Shown here piece after piece: positions 41,864-51,070 of a DNA stretch of 64,000 nucleotides. The stretch covers positions 2,604,001 through 2,668,000 of the forward strand of contig NZ_JANQBQ010000001.1 in the NCBI RefSeq assembly GCF_024723825.1, in the 5' to 3' direction. The stretch's first letter is position 1; each line of letters starts with the position of its first letter. The stretch is from Romboutsia lituseburensis (lineage in GTDB: Bacteria > Bacillota > Clostridia > Peptostreptococcales > Peptostreptococcaceae). The translations under genes were made by a program, and so were the position numbers. The notes beneath the pieces were generated by a model. The model ran no database searches. It was not told where the DNA came from and worked only from the letters and a program-made list of their open reading frames with translations.

Positions 41864-41893
41864 AAACAATACATTTATAGGGGGATAATAAAT

Positions 41894-43531
41894 ATGTTTT
41901 TAAAAAGAAAATTAACAGTAATGACGACTATAGTACTAATTGGCTCGAGTTTGCTTGTGGGATGTAGTGGATCTGGAAATACAAGTTCAGGATCTAAAAC
42001 AGCTACTTCAGCACAAGTGCTAGAAAATGAAAATGCTAGAGCAGCAATAGCTATGTCAATAGATAAACAATCTTATTGTGATGTAATATTAAATAATGGA
42101 TCAAATCCAATGGATAGGTTTACTCCTTTAAAACTAGCATTAGATAATGGAAAAGATTACGCAGATCTTACAGAGGGAATGGGGTATTCATATAATGAAG
42201 AAAGGGCTAAAGATGCTTGGGATAAAGCTAAGAAAGAAGTTGGATTTGATACAACAGAAATGGAAATTATAACATACGATCATGATTTAGGTAAAAGAAC
42301 TGGAGAATTTATTCAATCAGAGCTATCAGATTTAGAAGGGTTAACAGTAAAGGTTACTAATTTACCATTTAAACAAAAGCTAGATAGAGAGACTAAAGGT
42401 AAATTTGATATATCATTTTCAGGATGGGGGGCTGATTATCCAGATCCTTTAACTTTCTTATCTACAATGGAAACTGGAAATCAATTTTCAAAGCAAGTAG
42501 GATATGATAATAAAGAATATAATAAATTAATAGAAGAAGCTAAAAAACTTCCAATAGCAGAGGGATATAAGAAATATGCAGAAGCTGAAAAAATGATGTT
42601 AGAAGATGCATACTTAGCTCCAATATATCAAAAATCTTCAGCTTACTTAGAAAAAGATTATGTATCAGGGATAGTTAATAATACTTGGGGAGCAGACTAC
42701 ACATACACATATGCAGATGTAAATAAACCAAAAAAAGTTTTAAACTTATCAACTACAGCAGATATACCTTCTATGGATATTAGTAAATCAACAGATCAAC
42801 AGTCATTCCAAGTTATGAATACTACAATGGAAGGATTAATAAGAGTAGATGCTGATGGGAAAGCTCAACCTGGGGTAGCCGAAAAATGGGAAGTTTCAGA
42901 AGATGGATTAACTTGGACTTTCCATTTAAGAAAAAATTCGATATGGTCAGATAAAACTCCAGTAACTGCTAATGACTTTGAATATTCTTGGAAGAGAACT
43001 TTAACACCTGAAACAGCATCTGAGTATGCTTATATAATGAATGATATAAAAGGAGCAACAGAAGTTGCAGATAAAGGATTAGAAGGTATAGGAGTAAAAG
43101 CATTAGATGACTATACACTAGAAGTTAAACTAGTTAGACCGGTACCATATTTCCCACAATTAACATCATTCCAAGTATTCTTCCCACAAAAACAAGACTT
43201 TGTTGAGAAGTGTGGAGAAAAATATGGAACAGGAGCAGAATATCAACTTTATAATGGACCATTTACATTAACAAGCTGGAAAATGGAAGATCAATATATA
43301 ATGTCAAAAAATCCTACTTACTGGAATGCATCTAATGTTAAATTAGAAAAAATAAATACAAAAGTAGTTAAGGATACAGGTGCAGAAGTTAACTTATATG
43401 AAGATGGTCAAATAGATAGAGCAGTATTAAGCTCAGATTTTGTAGACAAATATAAAGATAGTAAAGAACTTAAAACAAGAGAAACAGCAACTACTTTTAT
43501 GCTACAAATAAATGGATTAAACCATAAGTAA
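41894..43531 (+). CDS. Circularly permuted oligopeptide-binding lipoprotein 2
   Basis: A 545-residue tandem paralogue of the preceding lipoprotein. The ATG at 41894 follows ATAGGGGGA and gives the same MFLKRK start and a lipobox LLVGC with Cys24. The swapped order is identical: NARAAIAMSIDKQSY and WGADYPDPLTF in the first half, then VLNLSTTADIPSMDIS and GLTWTFHLRKNSIWSDKTPV in the second. The two proteins are similar along their whole length but differ at many positions, so the duplication is not recent. It has its own promoter and terminator and probably feeds the same permease with a different peptide range. Confidence 0.93.
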   Translation: MFLKRKLTVMTTIVLIGSSLLVGCSGSGNTSSGSKTATSAQVLENENARAAIAMSIDKQSYCDVILNNGSNPMDRFTPLKLALDNGKDYADLTEGMGYSYNEERAKDAWDKAKKEVGFDTTEMEIITYDHDLGKRTGEFIQSELSDLEGLTVKVTNLPFKQKLDRETKGKFDISFSGWGADYPDPLTFLSTMETGNQFSKQVGYDNKEYNKLIEEAKKLPIAEGYKKYAEAEKMMLEDAYLAPIYQKSSAYLEKDYVSGIVNNTWGADYTYTYADVNKPKKVLNLSTTADIPSMDISKSTDQQSFQVMNTTMEGLIRVDADGKAQPGVAEKWEVSEDGLTWTFHLRKNSIWSDKTPVTANDFEYSWKRTLTPETASEYAYIMNDIKGATEVADKGLEGIGVKALDDYTLEVKLVRPVPYFPQLTSFQVFFPQKQDFVEKCGEKYGTGAEYQLYNGPFTLTSWKMEDQYIMSKNPTYWNASNVKLEKINTKVVKDTGAEVNLYEDGQIDRAVLSSDFVDKYKDSKELKTRETATTFMLQINGLNHK

Positions 43532-43546
43532 GTATTAAAATATAAA

Positions 43547-43591
43547 GCGAATAGCCGGCACATATAAACTATGTTGGTTATTCGTTTTTTT
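43547..43591 (+). terminator. Intrinsic terminator after binding protein 2
   Basis: GCGAATAGCC/GGTTATTCG with an imperfect inner stem and a T7 run. The T-run overlaps the -35 of the uvrC promoter. Confidence 0.75.
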
Positions 43592-43618
43592 GGTTTTGGG
43601 GTATAATTAAATTATAAT
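43590..43618 (+). promoter_or_regulatory. uvrC promoter
   Basis: TTGGTT, 17 bases, TATAAT. A second TATAAT lies at 43602-43607. No LexA box is visible here, unlike upstream of uvrB. Confidence 0.55.
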
Positions 43619-43639
43619 CATTAATTCGGAGGTGAAAAT

Positions 43640-45451
43640 TTGTTTGATATACAAGAACATTTAAAGCAACTGCCAGCTCAGCCTGGAGTTTATTTAATGA
43701 AGGATAAAAATGGACAAGTTATATACGTGGGAAAAGCAATATCATTAAAAAATAGAGTAAGACAGTATTTCCAGTCATCTAAAAATCATTCATCTAAAGT
43801 TGTTTCTATGGTAAAACATATAAAAAGTTTTGAATATATAATAACAGATTCAGAGCTAGAAGCTTTAATATTAGAGTGTAATTTAATAAAACAATATAGA
43901 CCTAAATATAATGTTTTATTAAGAGATGATAAAACATATCCTTATATAAAAGTAACAATAAATGAGGACTTTCCACGTGTGTTAAAAGTGAGGAGAGTGT
44001 CAAAAGATAAGGCAAAATACTTTGGACCTTATACAAATACATCAGCAGTAAATGATACCCTGGAAATTATAAGAAATACTTATCCTATTAGGACTTGTAA
44101 TATAGATATAGATAGAGCTATTAAAAACAATATGAGGCCGTGCTTAAATATGCATATAAAAAAATGTGTGGGACCTTGTACTGGAAATGTTAATAAAGAT
44201 GAATATAATAAAATGGTAGAAGAGATTATATTATTTTTATCGGGCAAAGAGGAGAAGCTCATAGAACTTCTAAAAGAAAAAATGAATAAATGTGCTAGAG
44301 ACTTTAATTTTGAAGATGCTGCTATGTATAGAGATAAAATTAGAAGCCTAGAAGAAATGATGCAAAAACAAAAGATTGATGCTACTACATCAGATTTAAA
44401 TCAAGATATTATAGCTATGGCTAGGGCTCATGACGAGGCATGTGTACAAGTTTTCTTTATAAGAAATGGAAAGATAGTAGGACGAGAACATTTCATATTA
44501 GAAGGAGTAATGGAAAGTTCAAGAGCATCTATATTAGGTTCATTTGTAAAGCAGTTTTATATGGAGCAAGAATATATACCTAAAGAACTAATAATAGAAG
44601 ATGAAATAGAAGATAGCTTTGTTTTAGAGGAATGGCTATCAGCTAAAAAAGGTCAAAAGGTAACTATTAGAGTACCGCAAAAGGGAGAGAAAAAAAGCCT
44701 AGTTGAAATGGTAAGAAAAAATGCAATAGAATACCTAGAAAAATTTTCAGATTTGAATAAAAGAAAGTATGAAAAAAGTATTGGAGCATTAGATGAATTA
44801 AAAGAAATTTTAAACTTAGAAGGGGCACCAAAAAGAATAGAATCATTTGATATATCAAATATACAGGGAGTGGATTCTATTGGATCGATGGTTGTATTTA
44901 CGGATGGAAAAAAAGATAAAAAAGAATATAGAAGATATAAAATTAAAACTGTTATAGGGCCCAATGATTATGATTCTATGGCGGAAATCGTAGAGAGAAG
45001 ATTAAAATACGGCAATTTTCCAGATTTAATTCTTTTAGATGGTGGAAAAGGACAAGTTAGTGCTGTAAAAAAAGTATTACAAGCAAATGGTGTAGAAATT
45101 CCTCTGTGGGGAATGTATAAGGACGATAAACATAGAACAAAAGGACTTATTTCCCAGGAAAAGGAGATAGAGTTAGATAAAACATCTAATTTGTATAGAT
45201 TTGTCGCAAGCATTCAAGGAGAAGTTCATAATTATGCAATAACATACCACAGAAGTTTAAGAAATAAATCTTTGACAAAATCAGTATTAGATGATATACA
45301 AGGAATAGGAGAAAAAAGAAAAAAAGCGCTATTACATCACTTTAAAGATATTGAAGCTATAAAAAAAGCTACTTTTGAAGAACTACTAGAAGTAGAGGGG
45401 ATGAATAAAGCTTCTTGTGAAAGTGTGTATGATTTTTTCAGAAAGGGATAA
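43640..45451 (+). CDS. uvrC: Excinuclease ABC subunit C
   Basis: A 603-residue nuclease making both incisions in nucleotide excision repair. It has an N-terminal GIY-YIG domain (PGVYLMKDKNGQVIYVGKA), a UVR domain (KCARDFNFEDAAMYRDKIRS) for UvrB binding, the RNase H-like endonuclease domain (SFDISNIQGVDSIGSMVVF; LILLDGGKGQV), and C-terminal helix-hairpin-helix motifs (LDDIQGIGEKRKKALL). The start is TTG behind GGAGGTG. hprK follows after 7 bases. Confidence 0.97.
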   Translation: MFDIQEHLKQLPAQPGVYLMKDKNGQVIYVGKAISLKNRVRQYFQSSKNHSSKVVSMVKHIKSFEYIITDSELEALILECNLIKQYRPKYNVLLRDDKTYPYIKVTINEDFPRVLKVRRVSKDKAKYFGPYTNTSAVNDTLEIIRNTYPIRTCNIDIDRAIKNNMRPCLNMHIKKCVGPCTGNVNKDEYNKMVEEIILFLSGKEEKLIELLKEKMNKCARDFNFEDAAMYRDKIRSLEEMMQKQKIDATTSDLNQDIIAMARAHDEACVQVFFIRNGKIVGREHFILEGVMESSRASILGSFVKQFYMEQEYIPKELIIEDEIEDSFVLEEWLSAKKGQKVTIRVPQKGEKKSLVEMVRKNAIEYLEKFSDLNKRKYEKSIGALDELKEILNLEGAPKRIESFDISNIQGVDSIGSMVVFTDGKKDKKEYRRYKIKTVIGPNDYDSMAEIVERRLKYGNFPDLILLDGGKGQVSAVKKVLQANGVEIPLWGMYKDDKHRTKGLISQEKEIELDKTSNLYRFVASIQGEVHNYAITYHRSLRNKSLTKSVLDDIQGIGEKRKKALLHHFKDIEAIKKATFEELLEVEGMNKASCESVYDFFRKG

Positions 45452-45458
45452 ATATAAC

Positions 45459-46394
45459 ATGAATTCAATTGATAAAGTTTCAATCAGAGATATGATAAAA
45501 GATTTAGATCTATACCCATTATATATGCCTGAAGGTAAAGATTTTTATGTATATTCTCAAGATATAAACAGACCAGGTCTTCAATATGCTGGTTATTTTG
45601 AACATTTTCCTTATGATAGAATACAGATAGTAGGAAAAGCAGAATATAATTATTTTAGTTATATAGATGAAGAAACTAGAAGTGACGTTTTAGATAAATT
45701 CTTTGCTCATGAAATTCCAGCAATGATAGTAACTAGGGACTTAGAAGTAAGACCCGATGTTATTAAGTATGCTAAAAAGTATGAAAGACCTATTTTGACT
45801 ACAAAAAGAAATACGACTAGATTTATAAACAGATTATCTAATTATTTAGATGATAGATTGGCTCCTCACACAACGCTACATGGGGTTTTAGTGGATGTAT
45901 ATGGTATAGGTGTTCTTATAAAAGGAGAAAGTAGTATAGGAAAATCTGAGACAGCTTTAGAATTAGTTCAAAGAGGACATAGATTAGTAGCTGATGATGC
46001 TGTTGAAATAAGAAAATTAGATGAAAGTATGCTTTTAGGACAGTCTCCAGAATTACTTAGACATTTCTTAGAAATAAGAGGTATAGGTATAATAGATGTT
46101 AGAAGTTTATATGGAGTAGGGGCAGTTAAAAATACAAAAACAATAGACTTAGTAGTACATTTAGAATCTTGGGATGAAGATAAATATTACGATAGATTAG
46201 GTTTAGATAAAGAGTATGAAGAAATATTAGATATCAATATCGAAAAACTAGTAGTACCAGTTAAGCCTGGAAGAAACACAGCTATGGTAATAGAAGTTGC
46301 AGCTATGAACTTCAGACAAAAAGGAATGGGTTATGATGCAGCTCAAGAATTTACAAAAAAGTTATCTAATTTAATAGATACAAAAAATAAATAA
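45459..46394 (+). CDS. hprK: HPr kinase/phosphorylase
   Basis: A 311-residue enzyme that phosphorylates Ser46 of HPr, the signal for carbon catabolite repression through CcpA. The P-loop GESSIGKS is at residues 156-163 (family usually GESGIGKS), and the catalytic HGVLVD is near His141. The C-terminal MVIEVAAMNFRQKGMGYDAA is typical. The ATG at 45459 has GAAAGGGA upstream and gives the family length; upstream in-frame codons lie within uvrC. It is probably co-transcribed with uvrC. Confidence 0.97.
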   Translation: MNSIDKVSIRDMIKDLDLYPLYMPEGKDFYVYSQDINRPGLQYAGYFEHFPYDRIQIVGKAEYNYFSYIDEETRSDVLDKFFAHEIPAMIVTRDLEVRPDVIKYAKKYERPILTTKRNTTRFINRLSNYLDDRLAPHTTLHGVLVDVYGIGVLIKGESSIGKSETALELVQRGHRLVADDAVEIRKLDESMLLGQSPELLRHFLEIRGIGIIDVRSLYGVGAVKNTKTIDLVVHLESWDEDKYYDRLGLDKEYEEILDINIEKLVVPVKPGRNTAMVIEVAAMNFRQKGMGYDAAQEFTKKLSNLIDTKNK

Positions 46395-46404
46395 TAAAAA
46401 TAAT

Positions 46405-46442
46405 AAAGGATTAACCTAAATATATATTTAAGTTAATCCTTT
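46405..46442. terminator. Bidirectional terminator between hprK and hydA
   Basis: AAAGGATTAAC/GTTAATCCTTT between convergent genes. Confidence 0.85.
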
Positions 46443-46463
46443 AAATTTATCAAAATAAGTTAA

Positions 46464-48257
46464 TTATATAGTAGCATCTGCTTCTTTTGAACATGTACAT
46501 TCATTACATGCATCTTCATAAACAATACTCTTGTCAAAGTAATGAGTGTGTAGATATTTATGAGCAGCTTCACTATAAGGTTCACCTAAGAATTCATTAT
46601 ATAAAGCAACTATTGCAGGATTTTTATGAGATTTACGAAGTTCTTTACTTCCATCTATATCGTATAGTCCTGCAGCTCTTTTCTTAACTATATCATAATC
46701 ACCGTGATGATATGGTTGACCACCACCAGCAACACATCCACCAGGACAGGCCATTATTTCAATTATATGATACTTAGAGTTTCCATTAGCAACTTCATCC
46801 ATAACTTTTCTAGCGTTACCTAAGCTACTAGCTATGCATATATTAACTATAGTTCCATCTATATCTATGCTAGCTTCTTTTATGCCCTCTAGGCCTCTTA
46901 CTTGAGTAAAGTTAACATCATATAATTCTTTATCAGTTACCCATTCATATGCAGTACGAAGAGCAGCTTCTAAAACTCCGCCTGTTGCACCAAATATATC
47001 AGCAGCACCTGTTGATTCTCCTAAAGGACTATCAAAAGATTCATCTTCAAGATTTAATAAATCTATACCTGCTTCTTTTATCATTTTAGCAAGTTCTCTA
47101 GTAGTTATAGATATATCTACATCAAGTACATTTTCTTGACCTAATTCAGTTCTAGAGCATTCATATTTTTTAGCAACACAAGGCATTACTGATACAACAT
47201 ACATATCTTTAGATTCAACATTTATAACTTTAGATCCAAAATAGTTCTTAGCCACGGCACCAAACATTTCCTGTGGAGATTTACAGCTAGATGGTAAATT
47301 TAATAACTGAGGATAGTTACCTTCTACAAAATTTATCCAAGCTGGACAGCAGCTAGTTAGTATTGGAAGGTTTTCTCCATCTTTAAGTCTGTGTAAAAAT
47401 TCAGAAGCTTCTTCTAATATAGTCAAGTCAGCTGCAAAGTTTGTATCAAATACATATTTAAATCCTAAAGCTCTTAATGCAGCTACCATTTTACCTGTAG
47501 ATATAGCTCCTGGTTCTAAACCAAATTCTTCACCAATAGCAACTCTTACAGCTGGAGCGACTTGAACTACAACTGTTTTTTCATTTTGGTCTAAAGCATT
47601 CCAAACTACAGGAATATTATTTACTTCAGTTAAAGCACCTGTAGGACAAACTGCTACACATTGGCCACAGTAAGTACATTCTGTATCACACAAACTAGCA
47701 TTAAAGAATGTACCAACTTCAGTATTAAATCCACGGTTTATACCAGATAAAACTCCAACAGTTTGAACTTCATTACACATAGTTTCACATCTTCTACATA
47801 ATATACATTTATCGTGATCTTTAACTATAGACTTAGATGATGTATCTTTAGGAGCGCATGATTTTTCTCCTTTGAATTTTATTTCCCTAATACCTAAATC
47901 GGCAGCTATAGCTTGTAATTCACAATTTCCATTTTTATCGCAAGATAAACAATCTTGAGGATGATCTGATAATAATAATTGAACAACATTTTTACGAGCC
48001 CTTAAAGCTTCTTTAGTATTTGTTTGAACGTTCATACCTTCTTTAACAAGAGTTCCACAAGCAGGCACTAATCCTCTACCGGCACTAACCATACATACAC
48101 GACAAGATGCACATTGGTTAACCATGTTTATTTCATTCATATTTAAATGACAAAGATTAGGTATTTTAACATTTACTTGTTTAGCGGCTTCTAGTATAGT
48201 AGTACCTTTTGGTACTGATACAGGTTTACTATTTATAGTTAAGTTAACTAAACTCAT
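46464..48257 (-). CDS. hydA: [FeFe] hydrogenase catalytic subunit HydA of a trimeric NADH/ferredoxin hydrogenase
   Basis: A 597-residue enzyme. In order: an N-terminal [2Fe-2S] domain (VNQCASCRVCMV), a His/Cys cluster (DHPQDCLSCDKNGNCELQ), two [4Fe-4S] motifs (CILCRRCETMC and CTYCGQCVAVCP), and the H-cluster domain with TSCCPAWINF, MPCVAKKYE and MACPGGCVAGGGQP. The small-subunit-like tail is fused. The end is unusual: ACNECTCSKEADATI adds three cysteines. With hydB and hydC it forms a HydABC-type hydrogenase, which in relatives bifurcates electrons between NADH and ferredoxin. GGGGGG precedes the ATG. Confidence 0.94.
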   Translation of the reverse strand: MSLVNLTINSKPVSVPKGTTILEAAKQVNVKIPNLCHLNMNEINMVNQCASCRVCMVSAGRGLVPACGTLVKEGMNVQTNTKEALRARKNVVQLLLSDHPQDCLSCDKNGNCELQAIAADLGIREIKFKGEKSCAPKDTSSKSIVKDHDKCILCRRCETMCNEVQTVGVLSGINRGFNTEVGTFFNASLCDTECTYCGQCVAVCPTGALTEVNNIPVVWNALDQNEKTVVVQVAPAVRVAIGEEFGLEPGAISTGKMVAALRALGFKYVFDTNFAADLTILEEASEFLHRLKDGENLPILTSCCPAWINFVEGNYPQLLNLPSSCKSPQEMFGAVAKNYFGSKVINVESKDMYVVSVMPCVAKKYECSRTELGQENVLDVDISITTRELAKMIKEAGIDLLNLEDESFDSPLGESTGAADIFGATGGVLEAALRTAYEWVTDKELYDVNFTQVRGLEGIKEASIDIDGTIVNICIASSLGNARKVMDEVANGNSKYHIIEIMACPGGCVAGGGQPYHHGDYDIVKKRAAGLYDIDGSKELRKSHKNPAIVALYNEFLGEPYSEAAHKYLHTHYFDKSIVYEDACNECTCSKEADATI

Positions 48258-48277
48258 TAATATCCCCCCAAAATAAA

Positions 48278-50158
48278 TTATTGTTTGATGATAGCATTGA
48301 ATTTACAGCTATCCATACAAGCACCACATTTTAAGCACTTAGTAGTATCTATTTCATGTTTTTCTTTAACTTTACCAGTTATGCAACCAGCAGGACAAAC
48401 TTTAGTACACTTAGTACATCCCTTACAGGTATCTGTTATTACGTAGTCTAATAAAGATTGACATTTACCAGCAGGACATTTTTTATCTACAACATGAGCT
48501 AAATACTCATCATAGAAATTATTTAAAGTACTTAAAACAGGGTTAGGAGCACATTTTCCAAGTCCGCATAGAGAAGTATTTTTTATTGTAGTTGCTAGTT
48601 CTTTTAAATCAACTAAATCTTGTTCAGTTCCTTTTCCTTCAGTTATTTTTTCTAACATTTCTAGTAACCTTTTATTACCTATACGGCAAGGTGTACATTT
48701 ACCGCAAGATTCTTCAACCGTAAATTCTAAGAAAAACTTACAGATATCAACCATACAATCAGAATCATCTAGAACAAGCATACCTCCAGAACCCATCATA
48801 GAACCTATAGAACTTAAAGATTTAAAATCAATAGGAGTATCTAGATTGTTTGAAGCTATACATCCACCAGAGGGACCTCCAGTTTGAACAGCTTTGAAAC
48901 TTCTTCCGTCAGGTATACCGCCACCTATTTCATAAACTATTTCTCTTAAAGTAGTACCCATCGGTACTTCAACAAGACCAACATTGTTTATTTTTCCTCC
49001 AAGAGCAAATACTTTAGTTCCAGAAGAATCTTGAGTGCCATATTCAGTAAACCAAGAAGCTCCTTTATTGATTATCGCAGGTATATTAGCGAATGTTTCA
49101 ACATTATTTAAGCAGGTAGGTTTATCCCAAAGACCACGTTTAGAAGAACTGTAAGTCTTCATTCTTGGCTCTCCACGTTTACCTTCAATAGAGTTTATTA
49201 AAGCAGTACCTTCACCGCAAACAAAAGCTCCTGCACCGTATTTTAGTTCTATATTAAAATTAAAATTACTTCCTAATATATTTTCACCTAAAACCCCAGC
49301 TTCTTCAGCTTGAGCTATAGCAGTTTTTAATCTTTCAATAGCTAAGGGATATTCAGCTCTTATATAAATATATCCTGTATCAGCTCCTATAGAATAACCA
49401 CATATAGCCATAGCCTCTAATACACTATGAGGATCACCTTCAAGTATAGATCTATCCATGAAAGCACCTGGGTCACCTTCATCAGCATTACAGACAACAT
49501 ATTTTTTACCAGGAGATGTTTGAGCAGTAGACTCCCATTTTATACCTGTAGGGAAACCAGCTCCACCTCTACCTCTAAGCCCTGAAGCTTTAACCTCAGC
49601 TATAACTTCATCTGGAGTTAATTCATTAATACATTTACCTAAAGCTATATATCCATCGCATCCTATGTATTCATTAACATTTTCGGGGTTTATATGTCCG
49701 CAATTTCTTAAAGCAACACGAGATTGTTTTTTATAAAAAGACATATCATCATGCTTTTCAACTTTTTTATGATCAAGAGATGGTTCTTCAAATAACAATC
49801 TCTCAACAACTTTATGATTAACTAAGTGCTCATTAACAATCTCTTTAGCATCATTAGGCGTTACTTGAACATAAAAAACATTATCAGGGAATACCTTAAC
49901 TATTGGACCTTTAGCACAGAAACCAAAGCAACCAGTTAGATGAACTTCGGCACTATTTTCTAATCCTACATTTTTAATTTCAGATCTAAGATTTTCTATT
50001 ATTTTTATACTGTCTGCAGAAGTACATCCTGTACCTCCACAAACAAGTATCTCTCTCTTAGTAAGATTTTCTTTAGTATGATTTTCTCTCATATCAAGAG
50101 CAGGTTTTAACTCAGACACTAAATTTTTTAACTCATCAAATGATTTTATCTTACTCAT
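48278..50158 (-). CDS. hydB: Hydrogenase subunit HydB (NuoF-like, FMN/NADH)
   Basis: A 626-residue flavoprotein. The N-terminal thioredoxin-like [2Fe-2S] domain has CGGTGC and TGCFGFC. The NuoF core has the FMN/NADH segment RGRGGAGFPTGIKW and GAGAFVCGEGTAL. A [4Fe-4S] site is in ESCGKCTPCRIG, and two C-terminal [4Fe-4S] motifs are CKGCTKCTKVC and CLKCGACMDSC. It is the NADH-binding, presumably bifurcating, subunit. AAGGGGGATG precedes the ATG, and the gene lies between hydC and hydA. Confidence 0.94.
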   Translation of the reverse strand: MSKIKSFDELKNLVSELKPALDMRENHTKENLTKREILVCGGTGCTSADSIKIIENLRSEIKNVGLENSAEVHLTGCFGFCAKGPIVKVFPDNVFYVQVTPNDAKEIVNEHLVNHKVVERLLFEEPSLDHKKVEKHDDMSFYKKQSRVALRNCGHINPENVNEYIGCDGYIALGKCINELTPDEVIAEVKASGLRGRGGAGFPTGIKWESTAQTSPGKKYVVCNADEGDPGAFMDRSILEGDPHSVLEAMAICGYSIGADTGYIYIRAEYPLAIERLKTAIAQAEEAGVLGENILGSNFNFNIELKYGAGAFVCGEGTALINSIEGKRGEPRMKTYSSSKRGLWDKPTCLNNVETFANIPAIINKGASWFTEYGTQDSSGTKVFALGGKINNVGLVEVPMGTTLREIVYEIGGGIPDGRSFKAVQTGGPSGGCIASNNLDTPIDFKSLSSIGSMMGSGGMLVLDDSDCMVDICKFFLEFTVEESCGKCTPCRIGNKRLLEMLEKITEGKGTEQDLVDLKELATTIKNTSLCGLGKCAPNPVLSTLNNFYDEYLAHVVDKKCPAGKCQSLLDYVITDTCKGCTKCTKVCPAGCITGKVKEKHEIDTTKCLKCGACMDSCKFNAIIKQ

Positions 50159-50170
50159 TCTACATCCCCC

Positions 50171-50668
50171 TTAGCAATTTAATTCTAAATCTTTATAGTG
50201 GTCTAGTATTTCTGTAACTTGCTCTGGCTTAACCTGTCCATAAACCTTTCCATTTACTACAACTACTGGAGCAAGTCCGCATGCACCAACACATCTTAAT
50301 CCCTCAAGAGAGAATTTAAGATCACTAGTAGTTTCTCCTGCTTTAATACCAAGTTGTTTTTCAAATTCAGCTAGTATTTTATCTGCCCCTTTAACGAAAC
50401 ATACAGTACCTAAGCAAACACTAATTTTATAATCTCCTCTTGGCTCCGTTGTAAAATAAGAATAAAAACTTACAACACCATAAACTTTAGAAGGAGATAT
50501 GTCTAAAGCCTTAGCTATATAAAGTTGTACTTCTTTAGGTAGATATCCAAAGATACCTTGTGCATGATGTAGTACTTGAATCAAAGTACCTTTTTTAGAT
50601 GGAAGAGCATCAATGAAGCTATCTAATTGCTCAAATAATTTCTTATTGCATGAAATGAAATCACACAT
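50171..50668 (-). CDS. hydC: Hydrogenase subunit HydC (NuoE-like [2Fe-2S])
   Basis: A 165-residue thioredoxin-like ferredoxin. The four cluster ligands are visible in CLGTVC and CVGACG, and LIQVLHHAQGIFGYLPKEVQ is the NuoE family start. It is the first gene of the minus-strand operon, 13 bp before hydB, with AAAGGGGG before the ATG. Confidence 0.94.
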   Translation of the reverse strand: MCDFISCNKKLFEQLDSFIDALPSKKGTLIQVLHHAQGIFGYLPKEVQLYIAKALDISPSKVYGVVSFYSYFTTEPRGDYKISVCLGTVCFVKGADKILAEFEKQLGIKAGETTSDLKFSLEGLRCVGACGLAPVVVVNGKVYGQVKPEQVTEILDHYKDLELNC

Positions 50669-51070
50669 AAAAATCCCCCTTTGGTTTTAAATTTATTAAT
50701 TGGATTAAAAAAATGTAACGAATTATTAAAGATAGGTAATGGTATGAATAAATAATAGAGATATATAATACCTGAATTTAATCAAATTATTAGGATGTAT
50801 TTAAATATATTATAATATATAAAATATTATGAATGGTATAAAATATTTAAATATTCAAAATATTTAATGGGTTATATTTGATAAGTTTTGCTAAGGTCAT
50901 ACACAATTACAGTCATATATTAAAATTTATTTATAAAATTATATTATACAAATATAACATATTTCAACACAATAAATATATATTATAATTTACGTAAGAT
51001 AGCTAATTTAATATTACTTTATTTACAATATAAAAAGCAATCTTAAAATTAAAAAGTTAGGATGATATAT
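50669..51070. other. Divergent intergenic region hydC / mobA
   Basis: About 400 very AT-rich bases. Only imperfect dyads such as AAATATT/AATATTT near 50841-50860 are visible. I see no convincing Rex-type TTGTTAA-N4-TTAACAA site, no clear promoter pair and no coding frame. Confidence 0.4.

Noticed and set aside
40069-43531. Permuted order caused by an assembly misjoin
   Set aside because: Two diverged paralogues show the same swapped order, each with an intact signal peptide and a continuous frame, which a single misjoin would not produce.
44653-44964. Antisense frame of about 103 residues inside uvrC, and similar antisense frames in other genes
   Set aside because: They mirror a strong real gene, lack ribosome binding sites and have no recognisable protein pattern.
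50669-51070. Rex redox-repressor site upstream of hydC
   Set aside because: No sequence close to TTGTTAA-N4-TTAACAA is visible; only AT-rich dyads are present.
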